64,000 nucleotides of DNA from Amyelois transitella (Eukaryota; Arthropoda; Insecta; Lepidoptera; Pyralidae): positions 1,615,001 to 1,679,000 of the forward strand of contig NC_083507.1 of NCBI RefSeq assembly GCF_032362555.1, given 5' to 3'. The notes beneath the pieces are model-generated. The model had not been told where the DNA came from, searched no databases, and saw only the letters and a program-made list of their open reading frames with translations. The position numbers were made by a program, and so were the translations under genes. Below, piece by piece: positions 23,101 through 35,500 of this stretch (position 1 is the first letter of the stretch; every line of letters begins with the position of its first letter).

Positions 23101-26100
23101 ACCGACGTCATCGTCTGCTCCAAGATGAGGGCGGCGCCCCGGGGCTTCATACTGGCCGGGTGAGTGTTTTTTTTTTTTTTTTTTTTTTTCTCACACGCAA
23201 GCGTTCTTCCGCTGCGCCACAGAGGCCGACGTTGTTGTTCGATGTTGATGTTTAAACTTGTAGGTACCTATAACGCACTGGCCGCTAAGAAAAAAAGTAA
23301 ATTTTAAAAAAATTAAAAATGACGGTGTTCTTTTGTTAATTTTCACAATGATGATTTAAGACGAATTGGTGTTAGGATTATTTTTATGTTTTAAGTTTTT
23401 TTTTAATATCGTTTTCTTTATTTTTTACCAACACACAGTTTTTTATTTTACATCCCGGCTAATTATCTAAACAGTTGTGTTGCCAAAAGATTTGATATGT
23501 AATTATTATTGTAAAGCGATATGAAGTATCCTGTAATCTTTATTGATATTATAAAGGTGAAGTGTTTGTTTGTTTGAACGCGCTTATCTCAGGAACTACT
23601 GGTTCGAATTGAAAAATTATTTTCGTGTTGAATAGACGCCTACAAGAAGATTCCCAAGTTCTTTAAGGCCGAGGTTCGTCCCAACTGGGAGCCCCTTGCG
23701 CGCTTTTGCCGAAAAGGCTGTTAGGAGGAGCGTCAAGCCCTCGCCTAAAAACGTCCCGCTGTAATAGTGAATGCCCTTCAGGCAAACTATGTTCTCATAG
23801 TCAAAAAAAAAAAAAAAAACTTTAGCCTTTCCTTTGGTCGCCTTTTACGACATCTATGGGAGACATATTGTTAAGTGTGATCCTATTCTAAAATGCCGGA
23901 AACCACGGAAGGGAAGTGACGGGATGTCGTAAAAGGCGACTAAGGGATAAATAAGCTTATAAACTTCGGGATTCTCCTTTTAGGCGATATGGGCTAGCAA
24001 CCTGTCACTACTTGAATCAAAATTCTATCATAAAGCCAAACAGCCGAACGCGGCCTATCAGTCTTTTCAATACTGTTGGCTCTGTCCAACCCGCAAGGGA
24101 TACAGACGTGACTATACGTATATACATATGTATTGTTTTTATTGTTATAGCGAGGTGAACGGCAAGACTGTATGCTATAAGGTGAGCGGCGGTAGCGCCG
24201 AAGTGTCGCCGACGCACAAGCCGAACGAGTATGAGAACATCGTAACGAACGTCACGCCTGAAGCTAACAGGAGGTGGGGATACATACATACATAAAATCA
24301 CGCCTCTTTCCCGGAGGGGTAGGCAGAGACTACCTCTTTCCATTTGCCACGATCTCTGCATATTTCCTTTGCTGCATCCACATTCATAACTCTCTTCATG
24401 TAAGCTCGGCGTTGGGTACTTTTGACCTGACCCTTTACCAGGACGTCCTTAATTTGATCAAGATATGTGGTGGGGATGTTTCTCCTTTTTTTTTGACGTG
24501 ACAACGTCTTATAATTCGATTGAGCCGGCTGAACGCACGAAAAAACATGACTCATGCGGCGTTACCTCGCTCTGAGGCGTTCCATGTAAGGCTTGAAGTG
24601 CAAGCGAGAGCGCGCAACGAGCGACAAAGAGGCATATTTGGTCTTCGCGTTCGGCAGCGTATACCTCCTTCTCTATATAATATGTACATACAAATCTATT
24701 AAACAAATGAAATTAGAATTTTCTTTTGAAAAATGCTACCATTCTATCAGTATTTTCTTGAGACGTTGTCACGTTCAACTATCTTTAGTAATCCGACTTT
24801 ACAGACAACCGATTTTTTTTTCTATTTTCTAGTCTTCTCTTGTCCATTTTGTCTTGAATTTTAAAATGTAGCTCCAAAAAAATTTTTACAAGAGACTTGT
24901 CACCTGGTACCAATGTTAAAAAAGAATAGGACCACTCCATCACGTTACCATGAATGTTGTAAAAGGCGACTAAGGGATAGGCGTATAAAATTGGGATTCT
25001 TCTTATGGGCGATGGATGGGCTAGCCTGTCACTATTTGAATCCCAATTCTATCATTAAGCCCAATAGCTGAACGTTGCCTGTCAGTTTTTTAAGACTGCT
25101 GACTCTGTCTACCCTTCAAGGGATAAATAGTTATATGATGATGGTGATGTGTTTTGATTAATTCAAAAGCTACTTATTTTGATTATATTAAAACAATAAA
25201 GACTGAGTTAACGAAAGTTAACATAAATTAATCAGAAATTATATAATAATAAAAAAGAGAATTAACATAAACTAATCAGCATCCTACAGTTTGTTACCAA
25301 AAGTGCTAATCTGTTATTCTACAAAAGTTTCTCAATACACTTAACTAACAATAATTATACATACATACATACATAAAATCACGCCTCTTTCCCGGAGGGT
25401 TAGGCATAGACTACCTCTTTCCACTTGCCACGATCTCTGCACACTTCCTTCGCTTCATCCACATTCAATAATTATAAACGCATCCATTCCAGACTGCGTC
25501 CGGTGCCCGAGAGGCCTCCGAAATTGTCGCCATTAGTAACCGAACTCAACGCTCTGAACCTGAAATCTGGCGTCTACCCGACGGTGGAGGACTTCAGCAC
25601 GGACCACGATTACGAAGCTCTGACTCCATCCTACAACGTGAAGCCCTGCCGGCCGGCGCCCGTGCCGCCGGGCCGGTCGCCGGTCCGGTCGCCGCCCCGG
25701 AGGAAGGGCCCGGCGCCGTTGCCGACCGGAAATAATTATAAGACCTTGGGAATGATGAACGGGTTGGAGGGAGTGCCGTTCGTGCTGAATCCAAAGCTGA
25801 GGGGGCTGCCTGATGATACGCTGGTGAGTGGATGAGATCAATAATTATTAACTAACTAGTCGTCCGCGTGGAATACAGCGGGAATTTTGCGACAAAAAGT
25901 AGCCTATTGATGTTATACTTTTTAGGGTTTTCAGCTACCGACATAGCAAATTTTATCACAATCGGTTCAGTGGTATTTGCGTGAAAAAGTAACTAACATA
26001 CATACATACGCAAAAGTGAATACATACATACTCACTTTCGCGTTTATAATATTAGTGTGATAACAAAAAAATGATTCTGACCACATTAAGAGACACAAAG

Positions 26101-26556
26101 TAAGTTTGAGACTAGTGCATTTTTTGGCTTCATTATGTGGTCATAACATAACTCTCTATAATAATATAAAAGATGTCAAAGTCTGACTTAAACGTATATC
26201 GATATACAGCAGTTATGGAAATATCATATTCTCTCATGAAAATTCCACTTCTTCTTAATCAGCTTCAGACGGAAGAGATGACCTTGATTTTATTAGTGCG
26301 CCTCAGTCTTTTTCTAATTGGAATTTTATAGGGAATTGTATTGTTTTGTCTCATTCGATTTGGCCCAATATGAAAGAGATGAAAAGAGACAGCGTCACTC
26401 GATTTTTTTATTACCATGTCCTTTTTTTTTTAAATCCAGCCAACTTTTATCATGTGGTTATCTTTTCAGACACAACTGCCTGTGATCAAACGCCGATCCC
26501 GCTTCGAACTCGACCGAGATTACTCGTACAATTTTGCGGTCGAGCGGCAGACGTGA
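20108..26556 (+). CDS. Mvb12: MVB12, ESCRT-I subunit with MABP and UMA domains (6 coding exons)
   Basis: Coding exons are 20108-20204, 21267-21380, 22952-23159, 24151-24273, 25493-25823 and 26470-26556, with consistent phases and 319 residues. MVB12/FAM125 is the fourth subunit of ESCRT-I, which sorts ubiquitinated cargo into endosomal vesicles at the limiting membrane. Residues about 20-165 form the MABP domain: IVESVAKCPTGYWPVSRTYD, then DADAGL, YICLSKTEGVPGYVMDGVLI, then RLCTR, VTDVIVCS, GFILAGEVNGKTVCYKV. A Pro/Arg-rich linker follows (about 200-260). The C-terminal UMA domain has EGVPFVLNPKL and ends DRDYSYNFAVER, the part that docks MVB12 on the ESCRT-I core. Exon 3 is strikingly G/C-rich. 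The exon 1 end and the exon 3 start are duplicated in neighbouring introns (separate entries). Confidence 0.92.
20151..20865 (+). repeat. 125-bp tandem array copying the end of MVB12 exon 1 and its donor
   Basis: AGCGGCCGCT-type starts fall at 20151, 20276, 20401, 20526, 20651 and 20776, exactly 125 bp apart, with no indel between copies. Each unit holds the last 54 bases of coding exon 1, the donor ACAG|GTTAGT (GATAGT in one copy) and about 65 bp of intron. The first unit is the functional exon. The other five have no acceptor and read into TAG at once. Confidence 0.92.
21481..21685 (-). repeat. SINE family A, head missing
   Basis: It matches from the (CATA)n tail complement to CCTTTTACGACACCCATGG and then stops. 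It lies in MVB12 intron 2, 100 bp after the donor. Confidence 0.75.
22135..22385 (-). repeat. SINE family A
   Basis: A near-full-length copy within MVB12 intron 2. It interrupts a locally duplicated block: GCATCAATAGCTACTATT lies on its left and related sequence on its right. Confidence 0.8.
22386..22565 (+). repeat. Duplicated acceptor and start of MVB12 exon 3 (pseudo-exons)
   Basis: CCCAGGAGTGCCGGGT occurs at about 22413 and again near 22512, matching the real junction CCCAG|GTGTGCCGGGTTACG at 22951. The second copy extends through ACGTCACGGACGGCATGC into a diverged version of GYVMDGVLIV, then loses similarity. The upstream intron motif (ATTATAACAGCATCAATAGC) is also repeated near 22055, 22430 and 22905. 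These look like decoy acceptors without a usable exon. Confidence 0.75.
23194..23230 (-). repeat. Family E SINE fragment after a T-run
   Basis: Behind a T-run at 23167-23189, CAAGCGTTCTTCCGCTGCGC is the complement of the family E A-box region. Only this piece remains, in MVB12 intron 3. Confidence 0.5.
23548..23632 (+). mobile_element. Helitron-like element (family C), 5' fragment
   Basis: ATTATAAAGGTGAAGTGTTTG through TTGAATTGAAAAATT-like sequence matches the first 85 bp of family C. A family A SINE remnant follows immediately. Confidence 0.6.
23633..24125. repeat. Head-to-head pair of SINE family A copies with a poly(A)-tailed insert
   Basis: A minus-strand copy (23633-23910) faces a plus-strand copy (23920-24125) that ends 25 bp before MVB12 exon 4. 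The minus copy is split at about 23668-23821 by sequence that ends TATGTTCTCATAGTC plus about 16 A residues. That insert looks like the 3' end of a poly(A)-tailed non-LTR retrotransposon, but I cannot name its family. Confidence 0.65.
24278..24478 (-). repeat. LINE 3' end (family B) at an MVB12 donor
   Basis: The (ATAC)n tail complement begins about 5 bp after the exon 4 boundary (24273), so the donor GTGGGG is followed almost directly by the element. Its reading frame shows [16 protein letters not shown]. Confidence 0.75.
24898..25140 (+). repeat. SINE family A, diverged
   Basis: Recognisable from GGTACCAATG and GAATAGGACCACTCC to CAAGGGATAAATAG. The tail is lost. It lies in MVB12 intron 5. 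Confidence 0.7.
25359..25467 (-). repeat. LINE 3' end (family B) just before an MVB12 acceptor
   Basis: The element ends 25 bp upstream of the exon 5 acceptor (25492). Together with the copy at 24278 it brackets the same intron. Confidence 0.75.
25852..26066 (-). mobile_element. Helitron-like element (family D variant)
   Basis: The left end ACTAGTCGTCCGCGTGG is the complement of the CTAG terminus. The interior has the shared AATCGGTTCAGTGG block, and the right end reads CGCGTTTATAATATTAG. It lies in the last MVB12 intron. Confidence 0.6.
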
Positions 26557-29500
26557 GACGGGAATATACACTTTATAATTACCGCCGTAAGGTTGATAAT
26601 GCAGTTTCTTACAATGGCGGTATACACACTGTAAATATATTCGTTGCATTCGACTATGAGATTACTATCTTTGTTTCAATGATGAGTTTAGTAAAGGTTA
26701 CATACATATATAGTATGGACGAGCAGCCGACGTGAGGTGTGAAATACACTCTATAACTTTAGGCATAAGGTTGATAATGACGATATTCAGAATTAAAATT
26801 CTCTGAGTTGTATCAGTCGTCGGACTGTTAATATTTTAAACACAAACGATTATGATATTTGCTGATTATTTTATTGATGCTATTGAAATGGACGGCAATT
26901 TAAAATGGCCGACAGATTGATTGGTAAATTATATTATTTATAGAAACCTTTTATATGCTATGTTACAGACAAAATCATGATTAATAAAAATTGTACAGTG
27001 CAGCAATTTCTACGCCAACTCAGCTGTGTTTAATTCCATATATATATTTATAGTTTATATAGTTTAAAATGTCACGTATGGAGAATTTTTTTAATATTTC
27101 AAAGCTTATCAACCGATCATATCTCAATGTGAACCTGCTTCGCGATTCGTTGAGATTGTCAAACATATAGAGTTTAGGATGTATTTAGAACAAAAGGATA
27201 TTAAGTCGCCATACGAAACGAGCCATCAACATGTGATAATGAATCTTATGCAAAAGGACATAGGAATTATTTTGTTTTGCATGTCACCTTTAACATTAGG
27301 CATGGCAGTAATTTTAGTGGTTTAAATTTGAAATATTACAGGTAAAAGCAATAAATCATTAATAAATTCACAATCTTGCTATACAATTTAGGAAAAATAT
27401 GTACATATATGAAATTAGAAATGCTTTTTTTTTCAACTTTTTCAGTATTTATCAATTATTACTGGTTGTGTATGTATTGAGACTAAATTATACCAACTTT
27501 TATAGATGTTGTATAGTGTATCATACATTTACATAATATTCCGCTTTTATCAATCTTTGCGACAAATTATAAGTTAAATTACCTATACACCCTTATTTTA
27601 TAAACGAAATAAATAATTTTCCTGAATTTGTGCCAAAACATGGCATAATATATACGTATTAGGGATTTTTTGTACGTGAATGTATTTATTTATTAGAAAA
27701 TATAATTTTATTCGTTTATGTGAAATTGTATTAAATTATGTAGTGTTTGATGAATTGTAAACTAATTACATTATTAATGTAGTAATAATGTTTATACATA
27801 TCCTTTAATTAGAACCGAGTGTTGATAGACAAATAATACAAGCATAAAGAACACTACTTTTGACATTATTGTGCATAATTTTAATTACGTTATTTAAAAA
27901 TAATTTGACATAAATATGTAAAAACAATATGATTTTACTGTAAATACAATAAAAAATTATTATACCTATTATAGGTATAAGGTTGATATTATATTTTATG
28001 TTCATTGATTTACTTTGCAAATCATTCAAGGTTTTTAAATTTATAATGAAATACTCTGTTAGCACTCGGCACATTGGTGTGTGGTGAGATTCGTAATGAG
28101 TTGTCCCAGTTCAAATCATTTATTTGTGAAAACGTGAGAAAATTTTTTAGTCAATACCAAACAAATTCTCATTTGCGACTATAATTCATCAAATCAAGTT
28201 TTCTCTTATTTCGTCAGGGTGGCGGATCTTATCCATTAAAATTATAATCCAAAAAAATCGTTGAGAAAAGTAAGAAATAAAACGCGAAATAAGTCTGACC
28301 GACATTTAAGACGGTGCGTGCGCGCATAATGACCTGTACGAGTTTTTATTAAGGCGGGCTTAAAAAAAACAGATTTTGAATGGGACGATTTCTTACGAAT
28401 ATGTTTGAAAAGGAGGCCTTTGCGTCTTGCAGGCGTTAGACTGATGTTCGAATTACTACGTTAGTGGAAATAATGAGGTTGGTAGCTGTAACACGAACAT
28501 TTAATAGTTCGTTGACATACAGCCCGCGCTATTCTAGAGAGAGATAGCGAACATTCGACCGTTTGGTTTGAATGCGAATTTTTTTTAGTACGGTAAATCT
28601 TAAATACAATCTTTTCGAGTTTTTTTTTTTATTTAACCATAGAACAGCAAAACGAAAGGTTACTGTTCCATTTTCAATGTTAATTGTTTCATTTGTAGTC
28701 GTTGAATAAACCCTTTAAAAGTAGCCGAGATGTAAATATATTACGTAATAAATTACACAGATCGAGCTACACATTTAGAAGTTACTCTCCCTAAATCCAT
28801 ATAGTACTATTATTGGAACAACTCGTAGGACCATTGTAAGTGTTGTGAATTTTATTGAGCGATCCATTCTACCATTAGTAGGAAACAAGCTGATGAAATA
28901 TGATTTGGCGTTCGGTCTTGTCGATTTTTTTTATGTAATTAAATAACATTGTTACATGTATTTTAATAATGTTTTAACAAGGTTCTAATTGATTTTGTCT
29001 CTTTCTCACCAAGCAATGTCAGAAAGAGACAATAAATAAAAACATTTCAACTATAGTGACAGATAATAGTTTCGTATTAGTCAAATTTGTTTATTCTGTG
29101 CATATTAAATAACTAAACGAATTATACCATCCCAATCCTGTGTTCTATATTGTGCCAAATAGAATGCACGTCCATATTAAGTTCAATACTTTTTAATGGC
29201 ATAATCTGTTTGTAGACTGCTTAACACGTAGCCTGCCATAGTAGAATTGCTAATACAAAGATTATATACCTGTCAGTCACCGGTGTCTGACATGGCAGTC
29301 TATGTGTTAGTTTTTTTACGAAAAAAACCTCAAATTATGTCATTAAAATTAATAGATATGGACCTTAATTGCGGAATTACGTCGTGGTTACCCGGTAGTG
29401 TGCCAGCCAAGTCCACTAGTCAGCGAGTTAAATAATAATATTTTGCGACTTTACATCGATTCAAATAGCTCAAACCGAGTATACTAAAATGTAGTATAAA

Positions 29501-31530
29501 TAATAAATGCATGCACGTATTATCTTTTACATACCTATATAGCACAAGTTACACAGTAATTGAAGCGGTTTGTTTTGTATCTTGTGTTATGGTATATTAT
29601 GTACAAGATACCAATAAGTTATTTTGTGTAACTCCTTTAAATCTTTTATCTTAAAAATATTAGATCGCATTGTTTTAATTTTACCGCAAGCAGTTTGCGA
29701 TAGAGTTAAATTCGTGTATCTCAACTTTTGTCAATTTCTGCACATATCTAGTTTAATTAGTGTTGGTTGGTTCGTTGCAAAGAGATGCGGTAGCTTACAC
29801 ACAAATAATGTAGTTTTATTTTGACGATGCCACTTGTAAGTTCAAATAATTTATTTAGTTTATACTAAGATTTAAGCACCGCATCTTAGTATTTAGATAA
29901 TATAATTCAATTGGAGAAGTACAAATATTTAACGGTGGGTTTTTGTCATGCATATTAAATAGCTTTCTAGTGAAAATTTGCCAATGTATAAATAAAAGTC
30001 TTTTTTTTAATTATTCAAATTGATAAGTATTCTACAATGAATAACTATAACCACGATTCAGTCCTCGCAACATGGCACGCGCTACGCCATTTTTATATTA
30101 TTTTACCGCGCGAAAAACTATTGCTGTCTCGTTTCTTATTTTGACGTGAAACGTGACAGCGATAGTTATTCGCGCGATAAAAAACAGCTTCGCGCGTGCC
30201 ATACGCCGGGGGCAGGGAGAGTGACTCAACCCTGTAATATTTGTACTTATTTGTATGAATCTTATAGATTATATTATTTTAATTTTTTTTCGGAAGAATA
30301 GATTCCGAGATGTTTTTAGACGTAATTTGTGCTTGAGACGGGGGAACGAGTGGACGTGTTGAAAGAAATGATTGTTGATTTCCGGCGCAGATTTATATGT
30401 AAATCTTTCTCATAATATAATATTGTAAATATAAATTTATAATGCAATAAGAATGTTAGAATGCTTTTTTTAAGTAGAGATGAGATGATATTTCACTGAA
30501 CTTTTGTTTAGTCATTATGAAATGAATAATAAATTATTGACTGATTAATTTGTGGTTTCATTTTGAAGCTTACGACCGTAGTTTCGAAGAGATCGTGTTA
30601 TTTCAGGTTTTAAATAAATAAAATTTTAAAAATAAACACCAGTGTTACCAAAAATATTTGTATTACAAAATATTGTTTCACAATAATTGCGTCAATTTAA
30701 GTTCACTACTTACGTTATAGCACAAATGAGAAAGAAAAAAAGAAAGAAAAAAACTTAAAACAATCATTTTTTAATATTTCAAATAAATCCTGCAACACAA
30801 GATATCAACTGCACTCAATAGTAAGTTCTATTTAATTTCAATAAAAAAAGTCTTTCACTACGTACAGTAGGTCATAGTGTGACGTTGTTCTTTAAAATTC
30901 ATAAAAAGTTTCATATTATTGGCATTTCATTTTTGAGGAAATCTTTTAAAATTTAAAATAATAACACGGTAATTTAAGAAGCGTCAAGAAGATATATACT
31001 CGTATAAATAAGATACAATAACATAATTCTCACAAGCATTATTAAACAATCTTTTGTTTACGTAGATAACTTTACAAACTTGACTTATTAAGTATATTTA
31101 CTTACAAATTTATACAATATATGACATATATATATATGACAAATTGTACATATAACAAACAGCACATGAACTAGGTAGATTTAATATGACGAAATATCTT
31201 TATAAAAATACTTTGCCAAGCAAACCGTGAAACCTTTGTATGCAGTAGCAGTTCCCGAGGTCAAAGTTATTTTTAAATAGATAATTAATAAAACATATGA
31301 GAGTAGCTGGAGATGCAATGTATTTTTTTTTGGTAATAGAGAACAAAAGCGCTTTAATAAATTGATTATATGCAGCATTATTTCTGGAAATTTACGAATG
31401 AAATTGTTGTTTGTCTATATAAATATCTTCTTTTTCCCGGCTGCGTATGACTTCAGATTCATTAAAAAAATATATTAAATTATAGTTACATAAGAAGAAG
31501 AAAATTTATCTAACTCATAATATCAATTAT
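26557..31530. other. MVB12 3' UTR and gene-free AT-rich spacer
   Basis: MVB12 and SMG7 converge on this region, and no exon could be supported. An AATAAA at 26983-26988 could end MVB12, but the region has many such hexamers. Apart from the fold-back at 30072-30202 I saw only AT-rich sequence and faint repeat scraps, for example a family E tail piece near 28750. Confidence 0.5.
30072..30202. repeat. 131-bp fold-back (MITE-like hairpin)
   Basis: The ends ATGGCACGCGC and GCGCGTGCCAT are inverted. Inside, CGCGCGAAAAACTATTGCTG pairs with CAGCGATAGTTATTCGCGCG around a short AT-rich loop. A clear target duplication is not seen. Similar but looser sequence lies at about 52920-53045. Confidence 0.6.
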
Positions 31531-31538
31531 GCAATAAT

Positions 31539-32022
31539 TAGAAATGAAACGGATATCCGTCATGTGGCCTATCCGGCGGCCTTAATACTATCCGGCCGAA
31601 TACCGGATATATTCGAACGAATAGGCATCCGGCCGAATCGGCGAAAAAGTATTTGGAAAAAAAATATTTATAATGAATTATTTATTTTATATACTTAGTC
31701 TTAAGAAATATTAGTATTTTAATTTAAAGTAGAAAATGAATTAATTAGTACTCATACTTTATTAAAAGCAAATTATGATGAATAAAAACCAATTTATCTG
31801 TATTGAGAGGTAGCAGGCAACAATAAGATATTGAATGATAGAATTGCTAACTTCGTTCATCAAGAAAAATACCTGAAGCTAGCCGAGGCCACCTAATCGT
31901 TCGTGCGCCGCATCAAAGGACTAAGTTCCACCGGATATTCGGCGGCCGGATATCCGACTATCCGGCCAAGTGGTTGGCCAAATATCTGGTATCCAGCCCA
32001 ACTACTATCCGTTCCATCTCTA
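31539..32022. mobile_element. hAT-type MITE, 484 bp, with 8-bp target-site duplication
   Basis: It starts TAGAAATGAAACGGATA and ends TATCCGTTCCATCTCTA, an imperfect terminal inverted repeat of the TAGAGATG type known from hAT elements. GCAATAAT (31531-31538) and GCTATAAT (32023-32030) flank it, 7 of 8 bases identical and the length expected for hAT. TATCCGGC motifs repeat inside both ends. No transposase is encoded. Confidence 0.85.
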
Positions 32023-32030
32023 GCTATAAT

Positions 32031-32599
32031 TCCCCCGTAACAATCCATTACACTATTTAATATGCTGTTGATTATATGTACACCTTCTAATAGTAATGTC
32101 TAACTATTCACAAAATTAGACACCAACAATACAATTTAGCTTAATAGTTTCACGGTCTTAATAATTTTATTTGTTAAGTTGCGTTCTGTGGCGCTCAATG
32201 TGCGCACAAGGTCCCTGGTTCGATCCCCGGTCAGAACATAATGTTATTACTGTGAACATATTTGTCCAAATAATTTCGTTAAAACTATGACAAATACAAA
32301 ATGGTTCGTACTAGCCAAGAGCTCGAGGGACTTAATTTTTGTAACGTTGGACAAGACAAGAAGTGTCCAGAAGAAAAAATAAATAAAGTTAAAAAAAAAG
32401 GTCGAAAAGATTCGAGAAACGGTCCCTTGCGCTTCGCTTGGCGGGGAATATTTTAAAAACGCCTCATTTCTTGCAGAAACATAAAAAAATTGCAGATGCT
32501 TAAACCATTATAACAATCCTCTCTATGTATTATACAATAACTATCAATTTGATCACAGTTAAGCTACAGTACAGTGGTCCGGGTCAGGATGGGTCGTCA
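32031..32599. other. SMG7 3' flank with a truncated tRNA-like piece
   Basis: This should contain the SMG7 3' UTR. TGTGGCGCTCAATGTGCGC and CTGGTTCGATCCCCGG near 32187-32240 resemble tRNA boxes but are too close together for a tRNA. A minus-strand AATAAA at 32166-32171 might be the poly(A) signal. Nothing else is recognised. Confidence 0.4.
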
Positions 32600-35500
32600 T
32601 CATTGCGGCGGCGGCGGCTTTACCTGCTTCTGTTGTTCGAGGAGTCGTTCTAGCGGAGAGGGCCCCGGGCCTGACCATAGAGACTGAAATTATATTGAAA
32701 CGTGGCATTGAGCAATCCGGTTGAACGTGACATGGATTGGTTGGATTGGTTGCTATTAGTTCTGTCTACCCAGCAAGTGATAACGTGATATTTGATACTT
32801 TTCCAGAGATCGTGGCAAGTGGAAAGAGGTAGTCTCTGCCTACCCCTCCGGGAAAGAGGCGTGATTTTATGTATGTATGTATGTTGATACTTTTTCAATA
32901 CATGACGTTAATATATTATTACATGACGTTTTACTGCTTTCTCAAATTCTTTTGTTTGGAATAATAATTTGTAGTTAGGATAAGGACAAATATAGTAAGA
33001 ATTCAGGCAACTGAATATTTCAGCAAACTAAATTAGGGCGCCCAGTTCAATTAATTTTATATGCATTTGCATTTTATTTTATATGTACAGCGCCAATCAC
33101 CTTTCTATTTTAATTTCCTCCCACCCTAAGGTTGACTGGAAGAGATTGCTTTAGCGATGAGGCCGCCTTTGTACCTCATTACCTTTGTTTTTATTTTCTG
33201 TTTTTCTTTTTCTTATGGTGCAATAAAGAGCCTATGTATCTATCTACAATCAAGTCCAGGTAGTTTAGGTCTCTCAGGCTCTCATCTTGGCGTGTTCCCA
33301 GTTGCACCCTCCGCCACTATGCTTCGGACCTGAGGTCCGCTTTCTTACTTTTCGTATGACTGGAGTCTCTTCGTATAAGTAACAAACTTACCCACCCTTT
33401 GGTTCGTGGTTCTAGTGTACCTCAGGCTCCTTTTAAAGAGGAACGCATAAGGAAAGCCCAGAGGATGGTCAATTTAGATGAGGTTCTATCAATTACTGAT
33501 TTGTCCACGAAAGTCGAAGTTTGTTTGTTCGTAATATCTTTATTGCATATAAATTTAAACAGTAACAAGAAAATAGTAATGTTACTGTGTAAAATACGAA
33601 GTTATGATGACTTTAGATGAGATCATCATATGTAAATATTAAAATTTTTGCTATTCATTTTATTATTTCAAACATCAACAATTGTCATATCTTTTGGTTT
33701 CCCAACATTGGTTCACGTCAAATAAATTACTAAAAACTACGTTCACTGCCGCTTCCAAACCATCAGTGCAGAAGAAACGGCAACAAACTGCACTGCGGCA
33801 TTTTCTTCAATACAAATAATCAACTTCACAATTATCAAAACAAAATTGACTTAAGTCTAATCAAATCGTTTGTCAGCGATATGTCCACAAACGTCGAATT
33901 TCGAAAAAGTATAGATCGAATCAAATATTTTTTATGTATCGGCAGAAAAAAAAGTAAAAGTCAGGTAAAGCATTTACCTGTTGAGGATGCGCGTGCGCGT
34001 TCCCCCAGGCGCCGGTGTCGGGCGCTCCGCTGAACAAAGAGTAGGTACTGCTCGCTGTCATGTCGCGACGAGCCTGAACACATATAATAAATAAATAAAT
34101 AAGTAAACATATCATTATATAGTGTAGTATTAATAAGAATATTGAGTGCCGTGCGGTTCCCGGCACCATTAGAAAAAAATTATAAGACCACTCCATCTCT
34201 TTCCCATGGATGTCGTAAAAGGCGACTAAGGGATAGGCTTGTAAACTTGGGATTCTTCTTTTAGGCGATTGGCTGATGAGCAACCTGTCACTATTTGAAG
34301 CTCAATTCTATCATTAAGCCGAATAGCTGAACGTGGCCTATCAGTCATTTTAGGGCTCTGTCTATCTCGCAAAGGATATAGACGTAATTCTATGTATGTA
34401 TTCTATTAATTTATTAAGGACGTCCTGGTGAAGGGTCAGGTCAAGAGTACCCGAAACCGCCGAGCTTGCATGAAGAGAGTTATGAATGTGGATGAAGCGA
34501 AAGAAGTATGCAGAGATCGTGGCAAGTGGAAATATGTACCTAGTCCTACCCCTCCGGAAAAGAGGCGTGATTTTTTGTATGTACGTATGTAGTATTAATG
34601 AGAAAGCGTCTTTAGATGAGTCAAACTATCTAGTGTACCCGTATCGAGGCTCCCGGAATCGAACCTTAGTAAACTAGGGACGGCCTCTGTGGCGCAGCGG
34701 TAGTACGCTTGTCTGTGACACCGGTGGTCTCAGGTTCGAATCCCGGCCAGGGCATGGTGAGAAACGAACTTTCTCTGACTGTCCTGGGTCTTGGATGTTT
34801 ATCTATATATGTATTTATTATAAAAAAATATAGTACCGTTGAGTTAGTATCTCGTAACACAAGTCTCGAACTAACTTCGAGGCTAACTCGATAAATAATA
34901 ATAAATAAATATATACTTAATAGCGGCCCGCCCCGGCTTCGCACGGGTGGACATATTTTTGTGTTTTATGTTTTGAAATAAATTTATTTCAAAACAAATT
35001 TATGCCTATGTCACTGTTGAAGGTCTATTCTATATCTGTGCTAAATTTTATCAAAATCGGACCAGTAGTTTTTGAGTTTATTCCACACAAACATACAAAA
35101 ATACAAATCTTTCCTCTTTATTATTAGTGTGGATGTGGATATATACGGGACAGGTTACACAGATTGAGTAATTTGTCGATATGTGTAATCTGTCCCGTAT
35201 AGAGTTTAAAACAAACTCACCCCGATTTGGTCCATACTCTTCAACGGCTCATTCGCAGTGTCATTGAAGTTGATATTCCTCTGCATATCCATATTGCCGA
35301 ACCGACTATCCGGTTCGTTTGCCGGATACCCGGTTTTTGGGACCGGCAGCGGCTGGTAGCTCATCTTGTTGAACTGTGGGTACATCGAGGCGTCGTACCC
35401 CACCGCGGGGTAGTTGAAATTGTTCAGGGATGAGCTGAAGGAAGGTGACGTCACCATGTTCTGTAGAGTCTGGAGTTGGGGTTGACCTTGAAAAAAAAAT

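Noticed and set aside
25425-25492. An ATG-started reading (MPRSLHTSFAS) leading into MVB12 exon 5
   Set aside because: The ATG-side sequence is the antisense of a LINE B fragment; the exon starts at the acceptor 25492/25493.
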